A stretch of DNA of 64,000 nucleotides. Origin: Streptomyces sannanensis. GTDB taxonomy: Bacteria; Actinomycetota; Actinomycetes; Streptomycetales; Streptomycetaceae. Shown piece by piece: positions 44,261 to 52,042 of this stretch; within the stretch, counting starts at the first letter, position 1; each line of letters starts with the position of its first letter. The stretch spans positions 6,820,001-6,884,000 of the forward strand of contig NZ_BAAAYL010000001.1 of NCBI RefSeq assembly GCF_039536205.1, given 5' to 3'. The notes under the pieces are model-generated. The model ran no database searches and had not been told where the DNA came from. It saw only the letters and a list, made by a program, of their open reading frames with translations. The translations under genes and the position numbers were made by a program.

Positions 44261-44758
44261 ATGCCGTCGGTGATCGCGGTGTTGGAGGAGCGTGAACGGC
44301 TTGCGCTTGTGCGGGCCGAGGAACTGCGGGCGGAGCTGGAGCGGGTCCAAGTGGCGGTGGCGGCTGCGGAGGAGGCCGCGCGTCGTGTGGTGATCGCTCG
44401 TGAGGAGCTCGTTGACGCGTTGGCGGAGACGACCGTTGAGGAGGTGTCGCCTCGGAGGGCGGTGGTGCCGGCCACCCGGAACGCTGGTGGGAAGGCGGAC
44501 GTGGCGGGGTGGTGCGAGGGCTTGGAGGCAAAGGTTCTGCCCGAGGATTACGCCCGAATCGTGTCCCTGGTCCAGGAGGACGCCGGCCGGGGTGGTGACG
44601 GGCTGCGGGCGCGTGGGCTGCGGGAGGGCCTGGGCTGGGAGGCGAGTGATGCCCGTGAGCAGGCGGCTCGGTGGCGTGCGAAGCGGCTGGTGGAGCGGGG
44701 GTGGCTGACCGAGGTGCGGGCGGGGTTGTTCAGGCCGCGGCCGGGGTGGCCGGGCTGA
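44261..44758 (+). CDS. Coiled-coil protein, IS-associated, unknown function
   Basis: 165 residues from ATG 44261 behind GGAGGTGG (44250-44257). Residues 1-60 (MPSVIAVLEERERLALVRAE and on) form a long amphipathic helix. The C-terminal 70 residues (GLREGLGWEASDAREQAARW, then RLVERGWLTEVRAGLF) look like a winged-helix. The gene ends inside the 3' end of the oppositely oriented IS5-type transposase remnant. A frameshifted N-terminal paralog is at 12281-12411, so the family recurs in IS-rich sites. Function unknown. Confidence 0.6.
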   Translation: MPSVIAVLEERERLALVRAEELRAELERVQVAVAAAEEAARRVVIAREELVDALAETTVEEVSPRRAVVPATRNAGGKADVAGWCEGLEAKVLPEDYARIVSLVQEDAGRGGDGLRARGLREGLGWEASDAREQAARWRAKRLVERGWLTEVRAGLFRPRPGWPG

Positions 44759-45215
44759 GGCGGCAGGATGTCGGGGCGCCGCCTCGGGCGAGGCGGCGGG
44801 TGGCGGTGATGCTCGCTGCCCACCAGGTCAGGGCCTGGGCGCTGTCGGTGCGGGTTTCGTAGTCGCGGGCCAGGCGGCGGGAGCGGATCAGCCAGGCGAA
44901 GGTCCGTTCCACACACCAGCGGCGTGGGAGCACGGTGAAGCCCGTGGTGTCGTCGGAGCGTTTGACGACGGTCAGGGCGAGGGCGAGTGCGGCGTGGGCA
45001 AAGGAGACGAGCCAGCCGGTGTAGCCGCTGTCGGCCCAGACCAGCCGGATGTGGCGGTGCCGTTCGCGCAGGGCCTTCAGCAGGTCGCGTCCGGCGTCGC
45101 GGTCGCTGACCGAGGCCGCCGTCACGATGACGGTCAGCAGGAAGCCGAGGGTGTCGGTGGCGATGTGCCGCTTGCGTGTGTGTCCTGAACGCGAAAGGGA
45201 GTTGGAGGTAGCGAA
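44730..45215 (-). pseudogene. IS5-type transposase, N-terminally truncated
   Basis: RKRHIATDTLGFLLTVIVTA, ASVSDRDAGRDL, LVWADSGYTGWLVSF and RRWCVERTFAWLIRSRRLAR are the DDE core of IS5-group (DDE_Tnp_1) transposases. The part before RKRH, with the first catalytic Asp, is replaced by unrelated sequence near 45215. Confidence 0.75.
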
Positions 45216-45322
45216 CTTCAAATAGCGGTGCTGTGCGGGAGATGAAGGTTTGGCCCTTCGGAGTCGCCCTGCGGGGGGAGGCTTCAAACCGCCTCATGCT
45301 GCGTTGGCTGAAGACCGTCGTG

Positions 45323-45605
45323 GTGAGCGATGGGGAAAAGGCGTCGTGAGAGGCGTCAGGTGGGGACTGGGAAGACGAACGCAAGTGAATCGCTGCTGAC
45401 GTGTCGAAATGGCAACAGATGACATCGAAACCGGGGAGTACGCAAATCCCCGGGATGAGCCTGGCGGGTGCCCGTCTATTGGCCAGGCGGTGTCCGGCAT
45501 GGAGGCGACGTGAGCCCGGTCTGCCGCTCTCGCATGGAACAGGAGAAGGCAGGGCCCGATACTCCCCGCCGGAATGGTGGGGGAGCCCTCTCTGTCAGCC
45601 TTGGG
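45323..45605 (+). ncRNA. Group II intron 5' domain, truncated
   Basis: It begins GTGAGCGATGGGGAAAAGG and continues with GTCAGGTGGGGACTGGGAAG, AACGCAAGTGAATCGCTGCT and AACCGGGGAGTACGCAAAT, the conserved domain I start of actinobacterial group II introns, up to the IS3 element that cuts it at 45606. It keeps GTGAGC-type 5' exon-intron border sequence. The RT ORF and domains V-VI are absent. Confidence 0.6.
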
Positions 45606-45664
45606 TGAGACGCCCCACTTCGTCGGGTTAGCCTGAGAGGGCACGACAGGAGAACCACCCCCTC

Positions 45665-46048
45665 ATGACCAGCACCAACCCCGCCGAGTCCGATCCGGCC
45701 CCCAGGCCGAAGCGCCGTTCCTTCAGTCCCGAGTACAAGCTGCGGATCGTGGCCGAGTACGACGCCGCGCCCAAGAACGAGAAGGGCGCGATCCTGCGCC
45801 GCGAGCGCCTGTACCACTCGCACGTCAAGGAATGGCGGGCCGCGCGGGATGCCGGAGCCTTGGAGAAACTGGTCGACAAGCGCACCAGTCCGGCCCGGCC
45901 GAAAAAGTCCGCCGCAGAGGCGGAGAACGAGAAGCTGCGCCGCCAGGTGGAACGGCTGGAGAAGGAACTGGCCCGGAACAAGGCCGCGTTGGAGGTCATG
46001 GGAAAAGCTTCCGCGCTCTTGGAAATGATCTCCGAGGGCGCGGACTGA
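45665..46048 (+). CDS. IS3-family OrfA
   Basis: 127 residues from ATG 45665 behind AGGAGAA. It has an N-terminal HTH (RRSFSPEYKLRIVAEYDAAP, then GAILRRERLYHSHVKEWRAA) and a C-terminal leucine-zipper-like helix (AENEKLRRQVERLEKELARN). A run AAAAG at 46003-46007, 40 bases before its stop, is a candidate site for -1 frameshifting into OrfB, as is usual in the family. Confidence 0.85.
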   Translation: MTSTNPAESDPAPRPKRRSFSPEYKLRIVAEYDAAPKNEKGAILRRERLYHSHVKEWRAARDAGALEKLVDKRTSPARPKKSAAEAENEKLRRQVERLEKELARNKAALEVMGKASALLEMISEGAD

Positions 46049-46065
46049 GAGCCGCCGCCGACCCG

Positions 46066-47073
46066 GTGGTCGACGACACGTTCGCCGACATCGAGGGCAA
46101 GCTGGGCATCACCGCGGCCTGCCAGCTGACCGGTCGCTCCCGGGCCACCCACTACCGCCGGCTCCGTCCCTCGCCACCGCGCAGACCCCGCTCACCGCAG
46201 GTCCAGCCCTCGGCCCTGACGGCCGAGGAACGGGCTGCGGTACTGGAGCTGATGAACAGCGTCGAGTACGCCGAGCTGCCGCCCGCGCAAATCTGGGCCC
46301 GCGAGCTGGATGCCGGGCGCTATCACTGCTCCATCTCCACGATGTACCGGATCCTGCGCGAAAAGGGGCAGTCTGGGGACCGCCGCCGCCAGGCCACCCA
46401 CCCGGCGAAGACGGTGCCCGAGCTGGTGGCCACCGCGCCGTCGCAGGTGTTCACCTGGGACATCACCAAGGCAGCCGGACCGGTCAAGGGCGCCTGGTAT
46501 CACGCCTATGTCATCATCGACATCTTCAGCCGCTACATCGTCGGCCACACCGTCGAGCGGGCCGAATCAGCGGCGCGGGCCGAGGAATTGATCCGCGAGA
46601 CCATCGCCCGCAACGGCATCGTGCCCCACACCGTGCACGCCGACCGCGGCACCTCGATGACCGCCAAGAAGGTCTCGCAGTTGCTGATCGACCTCGGCGT
46701 CACACGGTCGCACTCGCGGCCGAAGACCTCCAACGACAACCCCTACAGCGAAGCCCACTTCAAGACCACGAAGTACATGTCCGACTACCCCGAACGGTTC
46801 GATTCGCTGGCCCATGCCCGCGAGTGGTTCGACGCGTTCATCGCGTACTACAACCACGAACACCGGCATTCGGGCATCGGCTGGCACACGCCCGCCAGCG
46901 TGCACTTCGGCACCGCCGAGGAGGTCCGCGACCAGCGAGCCGTCACCCTCGCCGACGCATACGCCCGCCACCCCGAACGCTTCGGCCGCCGCCCCCGACC
47001 ACCCCAGATACCCCAGCGGGCATGGATCAACGACCCGGCCAAGCGTAGGGAACCCGCACCACAAACCTCATAG
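46066..47073 (+). CDS. IS3-family OrfB transposase
   Basis: The frame is -1 relative to OrfA and open well before GTG 46066. It is probably made as an OrfAB fusion via the AAAAG at 46003-46007. The rve-type DDE core is complete: FTWDITKAAG (Asp), VHADRGTSM (Asp) and SNDNPYSEAHFKTTKYMSDY (Glu), with the HTH_21 segment YHCSISTMYRILREKGQ before it. The GTG start gives about 335 residues. Confidence 0.85.
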   Translation: MVDDTFADIEGKLGITAACQLTGRSRATHYRRLRPSPPRRPRSPQVQPSALTAEERAAVLELMNSVEYAELPPAQIWARELDAGRYHCSISTMYRILREKGQSGDRRRQATHPAKTVPELVATAPSQVFTWDITKAAGPVKGAWYHAYVIIDIFSRYIVGHTVERAESAARAEELIRETIARNGIVPHTVHADRGTSMTAKKVSQLLIDLGVTRSHSRPKTSNDNPYSEAHFKTTKYMSDYPERFDSLAHAREWFDAFIAYYNHEHRHSGIGWHTPASVHFGTAEEVRDQRAVTLADAYARHPERFGRRPRPPQIPQRAWINDPAKRREPAPQTS

Positions 47074-47089
47074 CGTCACGACCGTCTCA

Positions 47090-47359
47090 CTGGACTTGAA
47101 ATCTTCCGATCAGTTCGGCGGTCGTGGTGGTAGCGGGCAGAGCGACGTGCCGGGACTGGATGCCTGCCTTCGCGCACCGCGCTCGTTTCATGCGGACGTA
47201 CGTGGCCGACGCGGGATCCTCTCCCACCAGCACCGTCGCCAGACAGGGGCTGGTCCCCGTGTGTCGTGAGATCTCCGCCGCCTTGGCAGCGGCCTCGTCG
47301 ACGATGCGTTTGGCAAGGCTGGTGCCGTCCATGAGTTGGGCCGTCTGAGTCGGGGACAT
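47090..47359 (-). pseudogene. folD: FolD N-terminal fragment, cut by IS3
   Basis: From ATG 47359 (GGAAGG just upstream): MSPTQTAQLMDGTSLAKRIV, then CLATVLVGEDPASATYVRMK and ARCAKAGIQSRHVALPATTT, the N-terminal third of methylenetetrahydrofolate dehydrogenase/cyclohydrolase, including the catalytic Lys region YVRMK. It ends where the IS3 element begins. FolD is normally essential for folate one-carbon supply, so a second copy must exist elsewhere. Confidence 0.85.
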
Positions 47360-47654
47360 CGTTACCTTCCAGGCGTTGCTGACCACTCGCCCAGGCGCAC
47401 GGCATCGACGTCTCGTCAGACCGCTCCCCGGTGGTGCTCCACCTCAGCGCCAGTCACGGCCCGTACTGAACTCTAGTAGACCCGCCACTCAATCTTCGAT
47501 GAGAAAGCTCAACCTTCACTGCGAGAGGTCATCGGAATCCGAAGACCGTCGGGCCTTGACAGGCTTGCAACATCATCAAACTGCTACAGTTTTCTGTCGC
47601 GAGCACAACAACCCCTACGTGCGCAAGAGGCTCGGCGGCAGAGGAGGCAGGATC

Positions 47655-47858
47655 ATGCGACGCCTGACGGTGTTCTTCCAGGGGGTCCTCACGCTCGGCG
47701 TCGTCATCATGATGCTGGTCAGCGGCCTGATGGTCGTTTCCCGCGGTGTGAGCGTCGAGCTGGCCCAGTCGCTTGGCCTGCTCGCCCTCTTCCTCGGTCT
47801 GCTCCTGGTCACCGAGCGCCGGATGACCGGGCGCTGGTTCAGGTGGTCGGGCCGCTAG
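47655..47858 (+). CDS. Small membrane protein
   Basis: 67 residues from ATG 47655, with GAGGAGG at 47641-47647. Two membrane helices (about 8-28 and 36-53: GVLTLGVVIMMLVSGLMVVS, then LAQSLGLLALFLGLLLV) and a basic tail. No family recognised. Confidence 0.6.
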   Translation: MRRLTVFFQGVLTLGVVIMMLVSGLMVVSRGVSVELAQSLGLLALFLGLLLVTERRMTGRWFRWSGR

Positions 47859-48178
47859 CCGGCCGCAGCCGGGACGCGGCGGCCGTCCACCGGGGGAGCA
47901 ACTGCGCCTGGGCCTGCCCGCGCATGGGCATCTGTGAAGCCCCGCCCATGCCCGGGCGGGGCTTCACCAGTCCGGCAGTTTCGTACGAGAGGAGCGCCCG
48001 GCTCGCAGCCGCCGTACGGCACCTCCGGCGCGGAATGAGCTCCGCCCTCCGGGGAGCAACTGGCCTCGGCCCCCGGGCCTTCACCCACCGCATCGACGTC
48101 AGGGGCGCCGCGGACGAGGACGCGAAGACAGGCGACTTCATGCCCGGCGGTTGCGGGGTTGAGGTTGCGGCTACCGAG
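47859..48178. other. Intergenic, with a terminator
   Basis: No reading frame supported; it holds the strong hairpin at 47934-47967. Confidence 0.4.
47934..47967 (+). terminator. Perfect 14-bp hairpin
   Basis: GTGAAGCCCCGCCC (47934-47947) pairs with GGGCGGGGCTTCAC (47954-47967) around a 6-nt loop. It lies 75 bases after the small membrane protein. Confidence 0.75.
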
Positions 48179-48445
48179 TCACCCGAGGATGGCCCGATCG
48201 ATGTGCCGGTGCTCAGTCTCGACGCCGTAGCCGACGGCCCGGAGCCGAGCGGCGAGCTCCTCGGCCACGACCACCGACTCGATGCCGGCCACCGCCGCAC
48301 AGCACATGTATGTCCACGCGTCCCGGTCAGACAGAGCCAAGAGCGCCAAGGCACGCCCGAAGCTACGCTCGATGAGCCGGTCGGCACCCGGAGTCGCCAG
48401 GACGTAGTCGCGTACGTGAGGGTCGAGGCCGTCGGCGCGCAGCAT
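48179..48445 (-). CDS. Small hypothetical protein
   Basis: 88 residues from ATG 48445, preceded by GGGAG four bases away. It is helical (VLATPGADRLIERSFGRALA, then AWTYMCCAAVAGIESVVVAE) with two adjacent cysteines. No family recognised. Coding-like codon bias supports it only moderately. Confidence 0.35.
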   Translation of the reverse strand: MLRADGLDPHVRDYVLATPGADRLIERSFGRALALLALSDRDAWTYMCCAAVAGIESVVVAEELAARLRAVGYGVETEHRHIDRAILG

Positions 48446-48564
48446 CCGCTCCCGGACCGCGGGTCCTCCGGAGGGTTGCGCAGCGACCGGGCATCGACGC
48501 GGAGTGCGCTGCCGAGCGGTGCGTCGTGGTGGCCGTCGCCGTAGCTGGTGATGACGGTCCAGAT

Positions 48565-48760
48565 CAGGGCAGGGCCTTCGCGCCTGGACCGACCCGGAGA
48601 TCCTCGTCGTCGCGCACGCCGGATACGACGCACCGCGTTTCGCTCTCCTCTTGAGGACCTGCCGGTGCGGTTACTGGCCGGGATACCCCCGGACCGTGTT
48701 CTGCTCCGGCCTGTCCCACTCCTCGGCGCCGCGGTGCGCCGGCCGGCGTCAGCGCCTGGG
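48565..48760 (+). pseudogene. Transposase scrap, same family as 3130-3980
   Basis: AWTDPEILVVAHAGYDAPRF, then after a frameshift LEDLPVRLLAGIPPDRVLLR. This is the middle part of the same transposase family (second catalytic Asp region DAGYD, here HAGYD). The surrounding 48446-48948 otherwise holds no gene. Confidence 0.6.
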
Positions 48761-48948
48761 TGACATCCGGCGTCGAGGTGCTTGCGGGACGGCTGTGTTG
48801 TCCGGCAAGGCCCCGGTACGTAACGGCCGTGCGGCCCGCTGCACGAGGAGGCAGCGGGCCGCACGGTGCGGTTCGCTCGCACCGGGGCGCCGGTGGCACC
48901 CCGCACGGGGCGGTGCCGGACGCCTGCCGGTGGGGTCCGGCGGGGGGC

Positions 48949-50280
48949 TCAGGCGGTGGCGACCTGGTCCTTCAGGCGCATCCGCTCGCCCAGGAATCCG
49001 CCGAGGGCGGTGATCAGGGACAGGACCATCAGCAGCAGGGCAGCCGGCCACGAGGCCCCGCCGCCGGCCGCCAGAAGCGCGGTCGCCAGGAACGGCAGGA
49101 AGCCCGTGAGTGCGCCGGCGAGGTTGTAGGACAGCGCTACGCCGGTGTAGCGCAGCTGTGCCGGGAACAGGTCGGCGAGCAGCGCCCCGGACACCGCGTA
49201 GGCGATGGAGAGCACGGCGACGCCGACCGTCATGGCCAGCACGACCACGAGGGGATTCTTGGTCTCGACCAGCCAGAAGAGCGGGAAGGCGAAGCCGGCG
49301 CTGAACAGGCCGCCCCACAGCGTGACCCGGCCGGGGCCGAGGCGGTCCGCCATGCGTCCCACGACGATGATCACCCCGATTTCGACGGCTGCCGCCACCA
49401 GCGTTCCATTGACCATGAGGGACCGCGGCAGTCCCAGGGTGTCGGTGCCATAGCTGATCATGAACGTGGTCAGCATGTAGAACCCGCCGACTCCCAGGGT
49501 CGCCGAGGCCATCGCGACCAGCAGCCGGCCCCAGGCCTTGCGGAATATGTCGAGCGCCGGAACCTTGGCCTGCTCGTTCTGCTCCATCATCTCGTCGAAG
49601 AGCGGCGACTCCTCCACCTTGCGGCGGATGTAGACGGCGATGCCCATCAGCGGGAAGGCGAGCAGGAACGGCAGGCGCCAGCCCCAGGAGTCGAAGGACT
49701 CGGACGGCAGGAGAAGTACCAGGGAGAAGGCGCCGGAGGAGAGCAGGGTGCCCACCGGGGAGCCGACCTGGGGGAGCGCGGCGTACCAACCGCGCTTCTC
49801 CGGCGGTGCGTGCTCCACGGCCAGGGTGACTGCGCCGCCCCACTCTCCACCGACGGCGATGCCCTGGACCAGGCGCAGGAGCACCAGCAGCACCGGCGCG
49901 GCGATGCCGATGGCGGCGTAGCCCGGCAGCAGACCGATCAGACCGGTGGCCGCACCGATCATCATCACGGTGATCAGCAGAGCCGGCTTCCTGCCCATGC
50001 GGTCGCCCAGCCATCCGAAGACGAGGGCGCCGATCGGACGGGCGGCGAATCCGACACCAAAGGTCGCGAAAGCCGCCAGGGTGGCCGCTGTGGGGTTGAG
50101 GGTGGTGAAGTACAGCCGGTTGAAAACGATGGCGGAGGCGGTGCCGAAGAGGAAGTAGTCGTACCACTCCAGTGCCGTGCCGACGAAGGACGCGAAGGCG
50201 ACCCGCCCGGCGTCCTTGCCGGTCGCTGCGGCCGATGTACCCGGCGGAGCCCCTGGGGCGACCTGACCGACTGTGCTCAT
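48949..50280 (-). CDS. MFS transporter, metabolite:H+ symporter (MHS) family
   Basis: 443 residues from ATG 50280 (CAAGGAGTCACGC before it). FASFVGTALEWYDYFLFGTA is the MHS first helix, and GWLGDRMGRKPALL the motif A loop. GGEWGGAVTLAVEH (G-E-W-G-G) and a second-half PGRVTLWGGLFS follow. About 12 helices. MHS members import organic acids or related compounds with protons. Its start overlaps the amidohydrolase stop by ATGA, so the two are one operon. The substrate may be the amidohydrolase substrate. Confidence 0.85.
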   Translation of the reverse strand: MSTVGQVAPGAPPGTSAAATGKDAGRVAFASFVGTALEWYDYFLFGTASAIVFNRLYFTTLNPTAATLAAFATFGVGFAARPIGALVFGWLGDRMGRKPALLITVMMIGAATGLIGLLPGYAAIGIAAPVLLVLLRLVQGIAVGGEWGGAVTLAVEHAPPEKRGWYAALPQVGSPVGTLLSSGAFSLVLLLPSESFDSWGWRLPFLLAFPLMGIAVYIRRKVEESPLFDEMMEQNEQAKVPALDIFRKAWGRLLVAMASATLGVGGFYMLTTFMISYGTDTLGLPRSLMVNGTLVAAAVEIGVIIVVGRMADRLGPGRVTLWGGLFSAGFAFPLFWLVETKNPLVVVLAMTVGVAVLSIAYAVSGALLADLFPAQLRYTGVALSYNLAGALTGFLPFLATALLAAGGGASWPAALLLMVLSLITALGGFLGERMRLKDQVATA

Positions 50281-51977
50281 GCGTGACTCCTTGTGTGCGG
50301 CCGGGGGGATCCGGTCGTGGGGAGGGGACCGTCCGCTGCTGCGAAGTCCCCGAGTGCGTCGGCGCCGTGGACACACTCTCCGGCCACGAAGGTGGCCAGG
50401 ACGTCGATGGCGCCAATCCGATCACTGTCGACACTGACAGGGTCATCGGAAAGAATGACAAAGTCGGCATATTTACCCGGCGTGATGCTGCCGCGACGGT
50501 CCTCGTCGTGGCTGGCCCATGCCGCATCGATGGTGTAGGCCCGCAGGGCCTGCTCCGCGCTCACCCGCTCGTCGGGGGCGAGCACGGTGCCCGCCCGGCT
50601 GAGGCGCTCGACCATGGACTGCATGCCGAGGAGGGGGGCGCCCGGGGCGACCGGCCGGTCGGAACTGCCCGGCACTCGGATCCCCCGGTCGAGGAAGGAC
50701 CGGTGCCGGTACATCCACAGGGTGCGTTCGGGGCCGAGTCCCTCTGCCATGCTGTCGCCCACCTCGTACAGGAACCGCGCCTGCGGCACCGGGACCACGC
50801 CCAGCTCGGCATAGCGGTCCAGCTGGTCGGGGCGGACCACCCCGGAGTGCTCGATGCGGTGCCGCACGTCCGGGCGGGGCAGGAGGCGCTGCGCCTCGGC
50901 GAAGGCGTCGAGGGCGAGGTCGACGGCGCTGTCGCCGATGGCGTGCGCGGCCACCCGCCAGCCGGCCCGGTGAGCGTCGACGACGAGCCGGTGCATCTCC
51001 TCCGGGCTGTTCTGGTAGACGCCGCTCGCGTGGTCGTGCCCGCAGAACGGCTCGGAGACCGCGGCCGTGCGGCCGATCAGCGATCCGTCCAGCCAGATCT
51101 TCATCGGGCCCAGGCGCAGCCGGTCGTCGCCGAAGCCGGAGCGCAGGCCCAGGTCGATTCCGGTGGTGATGCCGTCGTCGGCGTGCGCGCGCAGGGCGTG
51201 CAGGTTGTCGGCGGCCACCATCAGCTCGACCCGGGTGCGCAGCGTGCCGCGTTCGCGGGCCAGCTGGTAGGCAGCGGCCTCGACGGGACTGCGGCCGATG
51301 AGGCCGAGCCCGATCCCGGCCTCCACCACGTGGGTCAGGCCCTCCGCGGCGTAGACCTCGCTCGCCCGGCCGAGGACGTCGGCCAGATCGGCCACCGGGT
51401 AGGGCATGACCAGGCCGGTGACCAGGGCCTGGGCCCGCTCCTGGAGCAGCCCGGTCGGGGTGCCGTCGCCGTCGCGCACCACGACCCCGCCCTCGGGGGC
51501 GTCCACGCTCCCGTCGAGGACGCCGGCCTGCCGCAGTACCTCGCTGCCGGCCACGCACATGTGCCCGGATCGGTGCTTGAGCCACACCGGCCGCCCGCCC
51601 GCTGCCCGGTCCAGTTCCGTGCGGTGCGGGTGCCCGCCCATGACCGTGTCGTCGTACCCGGAGCCCACGATCCAGGCGTCGGCCGGCAGGCCGGCCGCTC
51701 GGCGGGCGACGGCGTCGTAGACCTCGGACAGCGTGGTCGCCGTGCTCAGGTCGAGTTCGCCCAGGGACTGGCCGAACCAGGCCATGTGATTGTGGGCGTC
51801 GCCGAATCCGGGGACGACGACCGCGCCGCCGCAGTCGAGTACGGTGCGCGCGGGCAGGTCCTCGACCGTCTCGTCGAGGCCGACGACGCGCCCCGCCAGG
51901 ACGCCGAGGGTGCGGGCGCGGGGGTGGCGGTCGTCCACTGTACGGATACGGGCGTTGCGAAGTTTGAGATCGAGCAT
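50277..51977 (-). CDS. Amidohydrolase family 3 protein (YtcJ-like)
   Basis: 566 residues. The metal-binding HNHM (in VVPGFGDAHNHMAWFGQSLG) near the start, a carboxylate-containing central part and AHAIGDSAVDLALDAF plus RIEHSGVVRPDQLDR (two further ligand histidines) are as in YtcJ/imidazolonepropionase-type amidohydrolases of family 3. The C-terminal part has GSITPGKYADFVILSDDPV, the composite-domain closing strand. It hydrolyses a C-N bond; the substrate is unknown. Followed by the MHS transporter. Confidence 0.85.
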   Translation of the reverse strand: MLDLKLRNARIRTVDDRHPRARTLGVLAGRVVGLDETVEDLPARTVLDCGGAVVVPGFGDAHNHMAWFGQSLGELDLSTATTLSEVYDAVARRAAGLPADAWIVGSGYDDTVMGGHPHRTELDRAAGGRPVWLKHRSGHMCVAGSEVLRQAGVLDGSVDAPEGGVVVRDGDGTPTGLLQERAQALVTGLVMPYPVADLADVLGRASEVYAAEGLTHVVEAGIGLGLIGRSPVEAAAYQLARERGTLRTRVELMVAADNLHALRAHADDGITTGIDLGLRSGFGDDRLRLGPMKIWLDGSLIGRTAAVSEPFCGHDHASGVYQNSPEEMHRLVVDAHRAGWRVAAHAIGDSAVDLALDAFAEAQRLLPRPDVRHRIEHSGVVRPDQLDRYAELGVVPVPQARFLYEVGDSMAEGLGPERTLWMYRHRSFLDRGIRVPGSSDRPVAPGAPLLGMQSMVERLSRAGTVLAPDERVSAEQALRAYTIDAAWASHDEDRRGSITPGKYADFVILSDDPVSVDSDRIGAIDVLATFVAGECVHGADALGDFAAADGPLPTTGSPRPHTRSHA

Positions 51978-52042
51978 GGAGCGGCTTTCGGGTGGGTGGG
52001 GGAGCGGTCCGGCCCGGTTCGGGCCGGGTGGCCGGGGCCGGT

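Larger units (their letters stand above)
45606..47089 (+). mobile_element. IS3-family element
   Basis: 1484 bp between TGAGACG (45606-45612) and CGTCTCA (47083-47089), matching short terminal repeats. The two overlapping reading frames are complete. No target duplication is evident. The element cuts the group II intron on its left and the folD fragment on its right, so a deletion accompanied or followed insertion. Confidence 0.8.
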
